Shown here in pieces: positions 1-9,287 of a DNA stretch of 64,000 nucleotides; within the stretch, counting starts at the first letter, position 1; each line of letters begins with the position of its first letter. A model generated the notes under the pieces. That model did no database searches. It was not told the DNA's origin and was given only the letters and a program-made list of their open reading frames with translations. A program made the translations under genes and the position numbers. This stretch comes from Thamnidium elegans (lineage: Eukaryota; Mucoromycota; Mucoromycetes; Mucorales; Mucoraceae): positions 1,390,042-1,454,041 of the forward strand of contig JAIXMG010000004.1 of the NCBI GenBank assembly GCA_025201345.1, written 5' to 3'.

Positions 1-27
1 TACTTATCAAAATAAAAAAAACTGTAC

Positions 28-750
28 CTTGAATTAGTTTTATGTACTCTGCCTCATTTTTTCCTTTAGGTGTTACATCTAAAGCCCAATAGGCTTCTCC
101 GTCTGTATCTTCTCTTTCGTCAATACCCATAAATACTAGAATTGTATCTGTATTTGTTTTATTAAATCCCTCATCAGTAAATACATGATCAACAATAGAA
201 GCAACTTGATCGTATTTCACATAATGAATATCTCCATCTTCGTTATACAATGCCTTTAATTTATTCAACACAATATAATTGGACTTGGATGAACGAGCAA
301 GTGGGGCAAGAATATCTGGTTTACCACGATTCCAACCATACCTAATCAATTTTGTTATTTAACAGGTATAAATACAATATAGAAAAATACGTGCCTATTT
401 AATGGATTACCAGCAAAGATAGCAGTATAATTATCTGGATAAGGACTACTAGACGAGGTGACGATAGTAGTAGTATCTGGTTTCTCAACAGTTAAAAGTT
501 TAGCTATTTGATCGTTTCCCCAGAACGCAGCCACTTGGCTGGCAGTCTTTCCTTCGTTATTGATATGATTCAAGTCTACATGGTGTTCTTTTAAGAATGT
601 AGCTACTTGCAAGTGTCCAAACCGAGCTGCGAAATGGAGTGATGTCCAACCTCTTTCATTCTTTTCGTTTAATAGTTTAACATTCTTCTCAAGAAATTTT
701 AAATCGCCTGCTGCTGCTGCTTCAAATACGTTTCCACTATCTGAACTCAT
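28..750 (-). CDS. NUDT12: NUDT12-like peroxisomal NADH pyrophosphatase, N-terminal part (runs off the window)
   Basis: Exons 750..395 and 341..28, continuing left of position 1 after a GTACAG donor at 27. The first about 90 residues read as ankyrin repeats (GWTSLHFAARFGH, GKTASQVAAFWGN). The NPLNR motif and then DTILVFMGIDER and EAYWALDVTP follow, which is the order of the N-terminal NADH-pyrophosphatase region in animal NUDT12. Family members hydrolyse NAD(P)H and NAD-capped RNA, often in peroxisomes. The zinc ribbon and the Nudix box would lie beyond the window, so catalysis cannot be judged here. The intron 342..394 only keeps frame with a GC donor (AG|GCACGT), giving NPLNR-YGWNRG; all nearby GT donors cause a frameshift. 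Start chosen at the first ATG, which gives a normal family N-terminus. Confidence 0.8.
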
Positions 751-993
751 TTACGGAATATAAAAAAGAGGGGGACGCTGAAGAAGAGGACCTACTACTA
801 CTACTGTCTTAATAATCCTTTTTTTTTTCCCTTGCCGCTATTGTTTTAGTAAGCTTTAATTCCCCTAAAAATATAGTGTCTGTAGATTCCTGAATTGCCG
901 GTTTTTTTTTTTTTTTTTTTGTAACTGAGCTTTATGAACTTTTTTTTTTTATTTTATTTTATTTATCTAAAAAGGGGGGATGCTATAATAAGT
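751..993. promoter_or_regulatory. Intergenic: NUDT12-like promoter and EF-Tu 3' end
   Basis: 243 bp with no coding signal. It holds long T tracts (about 901-920 and 941-950) and the 5' side of the NUDT12-like gene, which is read leftward. The EF-Tu gene ends at 994. No clear TATA box or poly(A) signal could be assigned. Confidence 0.35.
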
Positions 994-2713
994 TTACTCG
1001 ATAACCTGGGTAATAACACCGGTACCAACGGTCTTACCACCTTCACGAATAGTGAAACGTTGACCATCTTCAAGAGCAATATCATGAACAAGTTCACATT
1101 GCATTTCTACGTTATCACCAGGCATGATGAGCTTATCATCGGGATCCTCAGTACCTTCAGGATGTGTAAGAGAGACGGTAACATCGGTAGTACGAACGAA
1201 CATTTGAGGACGATAGTTGTTAACGAAAGGAGTGTGACGACCACCTTCATCCTTGGTCAAGATATAGATTTGAGCCATGAACTTCTTGTGGGATTTAACA
1301 CTACCAGGAGCACACATAACTTGACCACGACGAATTTGTTCACGCTTAATACCACGCAAAAGGGCACCCATGTTATCACCAGCCTCACCACGATCTAATT
1401 CCTTACGGAACATCTCAATACCAGTAAGAGTGGTCTTGATGGTAGGTCCCATACCGACAATCTCGACTTCGTTACCCTTATTAATGGTACCACGTTCAAC
1501 ACGACCAGTGGCAACAGTACCACGACCAGAGATAGAGAAGACATCTTCAATAGGCATCAAGAAAGGCTTATCTAAATCACGAACGGGAGTAGGGATATAA
1601 GAATCAACAGCAGCCATTAATTCCTTGACGGGGATTTCACCAATCTCGGGATTACGGCCTTCAAGAGCAGCAAGAGCAGAACCCTTAACAATAGGTGTGT
1701 TCTCACCATCGTAACCGTACTCAGCTAAAAGATCACGCATTTCCATCTCGACAAGTTCAAGCATCTCTGGGTCATCCACTTGATCAACCTTGTTAATAAA
1801 TACAACTAATCTTTGAACACCAACTTGACGGGCCAACAATAAATGCTCACGAGTTTGAGGCATTTGACCATCAGTAGCAGAAACTACAATAATAGCACCA
1901 TCCATCTAATATATATATGATTAGTACACACACACACACACACACACACACAAATTATAAAAAAAAATTACTTGAGCAGCACCAGTAATCATGTTCTTAA
2001 TGTAATCAGCATGACCAGGACAATCAACATGAGCATAATGACGGTTATCAGTCTCGTATTCAACATGAGAGGTAGAAATAGTAATACCACGAGCCTTTTC
2101 CTCAGGAGCCTTATCAATTTGGTTATAATCCATGAATTGAGCACCACCATCAAGAGCTAAAGTCTTTGTAATAGCAGCAGTCAAAGTGGTCTTACCGTGA
2201 TCGACGTGACCAATAGTACCAATGTTGACATGAGGCTTGGCACGACTGAACTTTCCAGAGTCAGTAGCCATAGTACGACGACCTATGAAAATATGTTAGA
2301 AAAAAAAAAAAAAAAAAAAAAAGTTCCGTAGTTTACCAAAGAACATCAAACGAGAAGGAGCGGAAGAAACATAAGCTTTGTTGAGAAGGTTGGCAGTCTA
2401 ATAAAAGAAACGATCATTAATCTCTATTTCTCTATTTCTCTTTCTTTCTCTTTCTCTATTTCTCTCTCTCTATATATATATCTCCATTTATCTAGTTACT
2501 TACGAACTTGTTACCGGAGGCAATAGCCATACGACTAGAGTTGAAAGCTACAAAAAAAATCGACAAAAAAAGGTGAATACTACAAAAAAAAAAGAAACTT
2601 AACAACAACAAAGTCTTACCAGACTTGGTAGCAGAAGAAGAAATACATCTGCGAGAAGCAACGCGAGTGGCGGGAAGTACAACCTTGTTAGCTGCTGTCT
2701 TTAAAGAGAACAT
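994..2713 (-). CDS. TUF1: Mitochondrial translation elongation factor Tu
   Basis: Five exons: 2713..2620, 2547..2504, 2397..2337, 2282..1972, 1905..994, giving 473 aa. EF-Tu carries aminoacyl-tRNA to the mitochondrial ribosome as a GTP complex. The GTPase motifs are visible: GHVDHGKT (residues 91-98), DCPGH and the NKVD and SAL motifs, followed by domains 2 and 3 ending in GVITQVIE. The first 70 residues are rich in Arg, Ser and Ala ([35 protein letters not shown]) and spread over three tiny exons, as expected for a cleaved matrix-targeting presequence. The last intron (1906..1971) contains a (CA)n microsatellite and joins GAAQ to MDGAI exactly as in the family. Bacterial-type sequence with eukaryotic introns shows this is the nuclear gene. 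Confidence 0.95.
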
Positions 2714-2873
2714 TTTTTAAATAAAAAAAAAAGGATAAAGGGAATATGTCAAAGAAGAGAAAAAAAAATCCAGGCCCTTTTATTATTTACCCTGGTTCTG
2801 ATTTATTTTAAAAGGAAAAGTCACAAAAAAAAAAAAAAAAAAAAAAAAAAGAAGGGGGTTTTAATCAATATGT

Positions 2874-3301
2874 TTAAAGCTTTCCTTGCTCTTTTAAATC
2901 CTTCTTTTCTTGTTCACTCAAAGTCCAGAAACTTTGCTTCTTTTTTTGAAACCATTGACGAATCTAATTGAAAAAAAAAGAAAAGAATTAAATAAAAAAG
3001 AATATTGATATAGTTTATAAATTGATGCTTACAGGGGTATAGCAGTTATCTTCGGTTCCAAAATCAGCGAATAATACCACATATGCACTCAACGCTATGT
3101 AAAAGCGTATAAATATTTATTTTTTTGACAGCTTTTTTTTTTTTTCAACTTACAAAGTGTAACAGCCCAAGTTAAAACTTGAATCTTTCTAGCTTTTGGT
3201 ACAGGAGCCATAGCATTTGGCATTTGTAATCTACGCTTTAAACGTTCTTGAGTTTGAGGTGTAGGAGCTGGATAAAGGGTAGGTGTAGGATGATGTCCCA
3301 T
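2874..3301 (-). CDS. Small single-pass membrane protein, unrecognised
   Basis: Exons 3301..3154, 3094..3033, 2963..2874 close in frame to 99 aa. The N-terminus is Pro-rich and then basic (ERLKRRLQMP, PKARKI). One hydrophobic segment lies at about residues 42-59 (VLTWAVTLSLSAYVVLF), followed by DFGTEDNCYTP and a charged Lys-rich C-terminus. Small size, a basic stretch before one membrane span and a charged tail recall small mitochondrial inner-membrane respiratory-assembly proteins, but I do not recognise the family and do not assign a function. It shares a 209-bp divergent intergenic region with TIM8, which is compatible with, but does not prove, a mitochondrial role. Introns have normal GTAAG donors and TAG acceptors. 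Confidence 0.65.
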
Positions 3302-3510
3302 TTTTTATATGTGTACTTGAAAGAAAGAATAAAACAAAATTAAGATTCAAAGAATATTATATGCAAATTTAAACTTCAGTTTACAGTCAAGCCACTCTTT
3401 ATACAAGTAGCGGAGAAAACGAACTAGGTTGCCCCTAGTTATATTTTAATCTTTTTTTTTTTTTTTTTATTCGTTCTTTTTTCTTCTTTTTTCTCTTTAT
3501 AAACTAGAAT
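3302..3510. promoter_or_regulatory. Divergent promoter between the 99-aa membrane protein and TIM8
   Basis: 209 bp separating two start codons on opposite strands. It ends in a T-rich and CT-rich tract just before the TIM8 ATG, a common fungal core-promoter feature. No TATA box is convincing. Confidence 0.4.
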
Positions 3511-3896
3511 ATGTCTCAACAACCTCAATTTTCTGCAAACGATCAACGTGAACTCAGTCAGGTAAGATAAAGAAGGTCCCCTTTTTTTTCTGTTTTTTTG
3601 CAGTTGATAATAACACGCGTGAAATAGTTTCTCGAAGCTGAACAAGCAAAGGCTCGTGTTCAACAAACTGTACATTCTTTAACAGACAGCTGTTGGGTAA
3701 GTAATAGAGAAAAAGAGAGAAAAGGTGAAAAGGGAACTAAATATATGGTTTTTCTTAGGACAAATGTATTCCCAAGGTAAACAACAAGTTGGACCGTAGT
3801 GAAGAAGCTTGTTTAGCCAACTGCGTTGATCGTTTCCTCGATACCAGCATGTTTATTGTCAAGAGACTTGAAGAGTTGAGAAATACTTCCATGTAA
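3511..3896 (+). CDS. TIM8: Mitochondrial intermembrane-space chaperone Tim8
   Basis: Exons 3511..3561, 3628..3696, 3759..3896, 85 aa, the usual size for small Tims. The twin CX3C signature is present as CWDKC and CLANC, separated by 16 residues. The surrounding FLEAEQAKARVQQTVHSLTDSCW and NCVDRFLDTS segments match the Tim8 subfamily. With Tim13, Tim8 escorts hydrophobic precursors across the intermembrane space; the four cysteines form two disulphides through Mia40. There is no cleavable presequence, as expected. The second intron splits the first CX3C motif between W and D. Close divergent neighbour of a small membrane protein. Confidence 0.95.
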
Positions 3897-4329
3897 AAAA
3901 AAAAAAAAAAAACCAACACTTTTTGACGGGCTTATATTATTTTTTTTCAGTCTAAAAAAAATAAATGTAATATATTGATATACACTACTGTTTTTTGTTC
4001 TTTTTTTTGTTTATTTGTGTTTTGTTACATCTTTCGTCTGAAAAGTAGTAGAGGAGAGTGTAAAGGTTAAAGGCTATGTACAAGTAGTTAACATTATTAA
4101 AAAAATGTATAGATTCTAGCCTACGTAAAATAGCTTATAATATTTAGCGTATATTTTAGTCACGTTTCAAAATCTGATAGATCCTAGATTTCGAGTGCAA
4201 CTGAGGAAGAAATGTATATTGTAACACCGTGACTGGTTGAGGGAAACATAAACAAGTTGAATAACTCTTTTTAAACTTGTATTTTTTTTCCCTGGACCTT
4301 TCTTTCTCGTTCTTTTATATATATATAGT
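3897..4329. other. Intergenic, TIM8 3' region and promoter of the CH-like gene
   Basis: 433 bp, AT-rich. An A run follows the TIM8 stop. A CT-rich stretch and an AT repeat (4318-4328) sit directly before the next ATG. No RNA gene or repeat family was recognised. Confidence 0.4.
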
Positions 4330-6064
4330 ATGTTACAACATCCACTTGACTCACCGTCTGAGTCACCTTCAGCGCAAGATAGTCTTGATTCTTTTTCTAG
4401 TTATCCTGCTTTGACAGACGATGACCTTTCAAGTTTTGAAAGAAGAGTATCTTCACCTTTTCCTCCAAACGATGCTATTGTACGCGCACAAAGCCCTTTC
4501 GGTCGTAGATATTTAAAACCTATTAATGGTATTCAAACTAAAGGCTTTGCTCGATCAGGTAACAATCATGTGCTATACTAAATAAAATTAATCTAATATT
4601 ATTTTATTATTAGCTCAAAGAAGATCATCTGTATTGACTCTTGGTTCTATAGAAAGGTTACAAAACTTTTATGCTAAAAGAGACTTAAAAGTAAACAAGT
4701 AAGTACTAAAGAAGAAAAAGAAAAAAAAAAAGTCAAATTAAAAAAAAAAAAAAAAAAAAGAGGAGGCACTTTAGGGTTTCAAGGTCCATTAATGGAAGAG
4801 CCAGATGATATTGATGACCAAATACCAACTCCACAAGCTCCACCACCAAGTTGGATAGATTTAGATATTGAAACTGATTTAGATGTATTATTAAATTTAT
4901 GCTTTGAAGATATCCAAATTACACTTTCAACATGGGCAATGATTACAGGTCCACGTCTTTCATCTTCTTCAGCATCCTCACACCCACTAGCAGAATCAAA
5001 CGAAACCAACGATTTTGAAATACTACCTTTATTACAAACTGTGACCAAAATGTTAAGCTCCGTTCGAAACTATACAGTGCATCGTCATGATTTATCTGAT
5101 ACAGCCGTTAGTAAGTTAAGGCACGCCTCTTTGGACTTATTAGAATCAATGAAAGAATTAGAAAACCAACATCGTGTAGAAGAAGAAGATGAAGAGGATG
5201 GATTTCTGTATAAATCATCAGATTTTGGATTATTAGAAAAGGAACGTCAAGCAATTCATAAGTATCTTGATATGGTTGAATCGCATGCTTTTAATCCACC
5301 TCATCATATCGGTAGTCCTCCTGCTATGTACACTCCCGAAATTCAAGCTTTGATGGGAAAGACTTCAATTTTAAGTTTGACAGATGATATGGTTGATCAA
5401 GCAACTGTAAAATCTACTGTCAATAAATCAAATCGTATGCCTGTTTGGCTTGAACGATCCTCTTTTACAGATGATCCCATTGGTAAGATCCCACGAGGGA
5501 ACACACATGTATTTTTATATATGTATATTAACGTGTTAAATGTAGGAAGGTATCATGCTTTGTTATCCGATAATTTAGATGGCTATTCAATTGAAAATAA
5601 TGAGTTCCCTGATCCTCATGAAGACGAAGACGCATTTTTACAATTTTTAGCGTAAGATAATTAAACTATATTTTATTTATTTGGTACTCATATTTTATTT
5701 TATAGAGATGGAATTGTTCTTTGTAATGCGTATAACAGTGTTGTAAAACGTTCTAGAAGACCCTTTGGGTTTATTAACAAAATCCATAACGATAGTAGAC
5801 GTACATATAGAGCTATTGAAAACCTTCGTTTTTTCTCTGCGTAAGTTTTTATATATCTTGCCCAAAAATGATACTAATAATAATACACAATATAGTGCTT
5901 GTAAATTTAGATTTGAACTTGTCTTTACCGAATTTGATCCATCAGAAATCGCTCGCAAAACAGATAAAGGTTTAGTGATGATAAGAAATGCTATTGCCTT
6001 ATTTTGTGATTGTGTTATTCGTGAACTTCGTGAACAAGTAGACGCTATTCAAAAATTAAAATAG
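4330..6064 (+). CDS. Fungal protein with calponin-homology-like C-terminal region
   Basis: Six exons: 4330..4558, 4614..4698, 4761..5482, 5546..5651, 5706..5840, 5896..6064; 481 aa. The N-terminal third is Ser/Pro-rich and looks disordered. The middle is acidic (EEEDEEDG). The C-terminal about 130 residues contain a pattern like fungal CH-fold proteins: FLQFLADGIVLCNAYN, RPFGFI, RTYRAIENLRFFSAACKFRFEL, then FDPSEIARKTDKG. CH folds bind actin or act in Rho/Ras signalling scaffolds. I infer only the fold, not the partner. The intron 5483..5545 is 63 nt with no in-frame stop, so retention would add 21 residues. The junction at 4698/4761 uses an A-rich acceptor and gives KGGTLGFQGPL. Confidence 0.65.
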
Positions 6065-6452
6065 ATTTCTTTCATTTTACCATTTATATATCTTATTCCC
6101 TTTTCTTTTTTTTTTTTGAACTACAAAAACATATCCCCCCTCCTTTTTTTCTCTAAAATAAAAATGTAAGCAAAAAACTATCATTCCTCTTTTTTAAAAT
6201 CTTTGATTACTAGCACTAACTAAAAGCAGCTTTATTCAATTGCTTTCAATCAAGTTATTTTAAGATTTTCTTTCTAATACTTGTAAACTAACAATATATA
6301 AAACGCGCACTAACACATACTTCCTTTTACTATTTATTGTACTCTACACACCATTAACCTCCCATAAAACAAGTTTCTAGCGGTTAATTCTCGTCAGGTT
6401 ACACGTACAGACTACATACACTATATCACCTAAAAAAAATTTAAAAAATATA
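6065..6452. other. Intergenic between the CH-like gene and tRNA-Tyr
   Basis: 388 bp, AT-rich, with T tracts. No open frame of coding character and no repeat was recognised. Part must hold the 3' end of the CH-like transcript. Confidence 0.4.
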
Positions 6453-6536
6453 TCCGATCAACCAGATTCGAACTAGTGACCTAGAGATGACAATGTACAC
6501 TACAGTCTCCCGCTCTACCAACTGAGCTATGATCGG
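6453..6536 (-). tRNA. tRNA-Tyr (anticodon GTA) with an 11-nt intron
   Basis: The minus strand folds as a full cloverleaf. The acceptor stem is CCGATCA with TGATCGG and discriminator A. The D arm is GCTC/GAGC around AGTTGGTA. The anticodon stem GGAGA pairs with TCTCT. The T arm is ACTAG-TTCGAAT-CTGGT. The anticodon GTA lies at 6503-6501, and the intron TGTACATTGTC (6499-6489) starts one base 3' of the anticodon, the standard eukaryotic position; tRNA-Tyr genes nearly always carry an intron. The mature form is 73 nt before CCA. The internal A and B boxes are in the D and T arms. It stands next to a cluster of mobile elements, as Pol III genes often do. Confidence 0.93.
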
Positions 6537-6670
6537 TTATTTGATGATTTTTAGGTTTTAAAATTAATTTTTATATGTTATAAAAAATAAAACGTCACGT
6601 GAGTATCACATGAAGGTATGCTGATTGGTTGAATGGTAATCGAAAAATTTCATGATCATCTAAAAAATAA

Positions 6671-6935
6671 GGTGCACCATCATTTACACCACCTCTGCCA
6701 ATTTATGATGTAATTTTTTTATTGCACTTCCAGCAAGAACAGGTACTTTACATGTAAAAACGTCTTTTTTTTTTTTTAATATCGTAATTAAATAAATCCT
6801 TTTTATCCTAGTTGAATAAGCCCCCATTTTATCATGGCTATTATCATGATTAAATTAACCTATTTATTCCATCCTTTTCTTTTCCTTTTTTTTTAGCAAT
6901 GAATTCATATACAAGCAAGTACCTTTTATATAACG
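6671..6935 (-). mobile_element. Truncated copy of the 31.1-kb Mutator-like MITE
   Basis: Read on the plus strand, this segment matches the reverse complement of the element at 31147..31592. The shared blocks are the terminal GGTGCACCATCATTTACACC, then ACAGGTACTTTACATGTAAA, the ATCATGATTAAAT-type units, a CCTTTTCTTTTCC tract, and GAATTCATATACAAGCAAGT. Homology stops at about 6930, where the palindromic-end element at 6936 begins. The other terminus is missing. Non-coding. Confidence 0.7.
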
Positions 6936-7958
6936 GTTTTCTTAGGGACCACGGCGCAAATCTTTCGGACCACGGGGGAGTGTACATAGGGTAACTTGGA
7001 TCGGGCGCCCCGTGGTCCGAAAAAAATTACTATGTGCACTCCCACAGTCCGAGAAAGTTTTGGTCCCTGAACTGCGTCAAAACAAAAGTTTAAAAGCTCA
7101 GTGATGATAGGTATAGGGATGTCAAGAAAGATGTGCTCATAGAGTGTGAATCCAAAAAGAGCATGTATGTAAATACTTTGGTTTCGACGTTACCAGCCTA
7201 GAAAGGAGCATCAAACCAGATATGTATGAGTATAGAAGAACGAGCATGTCTATTTGGTTTGACTATCTTGGCTGTGTTCAAGCAGTTGCAGATACTTACA
7301 ACATACCTGTATGTACATATCCTGACGCCGGGAATAAAAGACATCTTTACGAACCACTCACTATTTTGCCACTTAAGGTTACTATAAAACCAAAAGTAAA
7401 AGTACAGCCACATCACCTTCAAAATATAAAAAATGCGCACTGGGTAGCTGTCGAGTTCGGCCATAGGCGTATGTCATATCCTTCTGTTAGCCATATGTAC
7501 TTCCAGGTAGACGAATCCTATGCTACATTGTTTAAATCAACATGGAAGCTCTTTGGGCAATTTCCCAAACATACAGAAGGAAAGACTTTTAATGCAGAAA
7601 AAGACGAGCTTGTTGTAATCGAATCTTCCGATGAAGAATAATAACTTTTCCCCTTAATAAACTACCTTATTTTCTTTATATTTTCAGAGAAAGATAATAA
7701 AATACGAAGTATAGTATGAATGCTAAGCGTAAAAAATAATTTTAAATATTTTATGATGTATATAAGTAATATAAAATAACAAAAATAAAATAACGAATAT
7801 CAATTAAACAACTCTAATGTTTTAGTTTTGTTTGATAACGCTCGGACCACGGGAGTGCACATAGTAATTTTTTTCGGACCACGAGGCGCCCGATCCAAGT
7901 TACCCTATGTACACTCCCCCGTGGTCCGAAAGATTTGCGCCGTGGTCCCTAAGAAAAC
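6936..7958. mobile_element. Foldback-like DNA element, 1023 bp, with 118-bp inverted ends
   Basis: Positions 6936-7053 and 7841-7958 are reverse complements of equal length (118 bp) with only a few differences (for example near 7010 and 7043). Both begin GTTTTCTTAGGGACCACGG. Each end is itself an imperfect hairpin: GGACCACGG...GAGTG.ACATAG on one side and CTATGTGCACTCCCGTGG on the other. The GGACCACGG motif therefore occurs up to four times per end, alternating in strand. No clear target duplication flanks the outer boundary; a TA could flank GGGACC if the true end lies nine bases inside. The interior carries one open frame (7222-7641) but no transposase, so mobility would need an outside enzyme. 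It abuts a truncated MITE on the left and a LINE on the right. Confidence 0.75.
7222..7641 (+). CDS. Fragment resembling the C-terminal half of an OTU/Ulp-like cysteine peptidase, inside the foldback element
   Basis: 139 aa. The block CVQAVADTYNIPVCTYPD, then LTILPL and NAHWVAVEF, follows the pattern of the C-terminal part of OTU-like peptidase domains found in some eukaryotic DNA transposons: the residue after HW is in the position of the active-site His strand. The catalytic Cys region expected upstream is absent, so at best this is a partial domain. The tail is acidic (VIESSDEE). The reading frame stays open upstream of the ATG to about 7200. I infer a captured or decayed gene piece carried as cargo; the family call is pattern-based and unverified. 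It could also be a second exon whose first exon was lost. Confidence 0.4.
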   Translation: MYEYRRTSMSIWFDYLGCVQAVADTYNIPVCTYPDAGNKRHLYEPLTILPLKVTIKPKVKVQPHHLQNIKNAHWVAVEFGHRRMSYPSVSHMYFQVDESYATLFKSTWKLFGQFPKHTEGKTFNAEKDELVVIESSDEE

Positions 7959-7974
7959 TGATTCAAAAATAGTC

Positions 7975-8695
7975 AAAAGGACACAAAAATCCAGTTTCGG
8001 AAATACTTTCCATGGAAACACTATACCGCTTTTGAATATAGAAACTCAAATGTCGAAAATCTTCAAAAAGCTCAACTAATATTGACTGCTACAGCGCTCC
8101 AAACCTTCTGGTCAACTTCCATGTTTTTACCTGCTCGAGATTTATGGCATCGGACTATCTCCAAAAAACTGCCTACAACGTCCTTCTTACATACGACACG
8201 CACTGTAGATTCACCCCTCTGTCGATTATGTAAAACCGATTCTGATACACTAAACCACCTTCTCTTTAATTGTCCAGTCAAACAAGATATCTGGTGGCCT
8301 GTCCTTTTAACCTATTTTCCTGACAGTAACTTCAGTCCAACTGATATAATCGACAGCATTACAAACCTAAAAACACCTAACCTTCTTCGCCGCTCCCAGC
8401 TAGCAAGGCTTTTCATGGTAATAAGCACAATCCATTGGACCGTTTGGATTCACTATTGGCGATTTATTATCGATCACCAACCTTTTCTGCCTGTCAACAT
8501 AATCCCAACTATTAAACAACGGCTCGCTATCCTTCTCAACGAAATTACATATATTTAAATTCTATCTCTCCTAACGACATAATTTCTTTTATTCCCTTTT
8601 TTTATTTTTTCTCATTTTAAAGTTCCACCTCTCCGAGGATGTGTGACTAAAGTTTAATAAAAACTTATTTTACAAAAAAAAAAAGGACACAAAAA
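7975..8695 (+). mobile_element. 5'-truncated LINE insertion with 15-bp target duplication
   Basis: The direct repeat AAAAGGACACAAAAA occurs at 7975-7989 and again at 8681-8695. Between them lie the 3' end of a LINE open frame, a short 3' UTR and an A tail (8674-8680) that merges with the duplication. This is the product expected from target-primed reverse transcription with 5' truncation. Reading starts immediately after the left duplication, so the truncation point is the insertion junction. Confidence 0.88.
7991..8558 (+). pseudogene. LINE reverse transcriptase ORF2, C-terminal zinc-binding region
   Basis: The frame is open from the left target duplication to the stop at 8556-8558, without an ATG at its true start. 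It contains DLWHRTISKKLPTTSFLH and then CRLCKTDSDTLNHLLFNCP with the C-X2-C...H-X4-C spacing of the reverse-transcriptase zinc-binding domain (zf-RVT) that ends many LINE ORF2 proteins, followed by a Trp-rich tail (WWPVLL, WTVWIHYW). The catalytic polymerase and endonuclease domains are missing because of 5' truncation. The frame has no internal stop, which suggests a recent insertion. It cannot encode an active enzyme. Confidence 0.82.
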
Positions 8696-9199
8696 CATAT
8701 AAAAAACAAGTCGTTTATTCTAAAAACTCAAGTACTAGAATAGTAACTTGGATTCTCCCAGTGAGTCTGGTGACTTACAGGCTTGGGCTGGGGGGGGGGG
8801 GGGGCAAAATTTCACACTGCTTATATCGTAGTAGTGATTTTCAAACATCCACCACTCATGTTCTAATGTACAAAAAAAGGTCATTTAAAAAACGATTCAC
8901 AAGTCACGAACCTATGCTTTTCAATGACACTAATGGTGAAAATTTATTTAAACCAAAAATAGGAACTAAAGGCTTTTATTTATGGAAAAAACCAACTGTC
9001 TATTGGAAATAAAGGAAGACATTTTTATCGCAAAATTGGGTCAGAAAATGCAATTGGTTCCATCATAGAATATGTTTTTGAATTCATTACATTTCTGTTT
9101 TATTATCTCTCTTCCAAGGGTTATTACGTCGCCATAGGTTGTAAAGAAATATTTAGCATAAAATTTCGATTTTCCAGTTTCCTTTATATTAAGATGTAC

Positions 9200-9239
<40 letters not shown>

Positions 9240-9287
9240 AAAGGTTGATCTATTATTTTATTTTATTTTTTTTTAAAAAAATTGGGC
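8696..9287. other. Intergenic between LINE and RIX1, with homopolymers
   Basis: 592 bp. It holds a run of about 15 G (8790-8804) and a T31-A10 tract at 9202-9242. An 83-codon open frame at 8761 has no coding character. The right end is the 3' flank of RIX1. Confidence 0.4.

Noticed and set aside
934..1398. 154-codon open frame on the plus strand opposite EF-Tu
   Set aside because: It is the antisense shadow of a highly conserved coding exon; the opposite strand carries unmistakable EF-Tu motifs.
4792..5655. Reading the CH-like protein as a 287-codon gene starting at 4792
   Set aside because: Upstream exons join in frame and downstream exons carry the conserved domain; the frame merely reads through a stop-free intron.
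8761..9012. 83-codon open frame after the LINE
   Set aside because: It is interrupted in logic by a G15 run coding Gly and shows no similarity or splice context.
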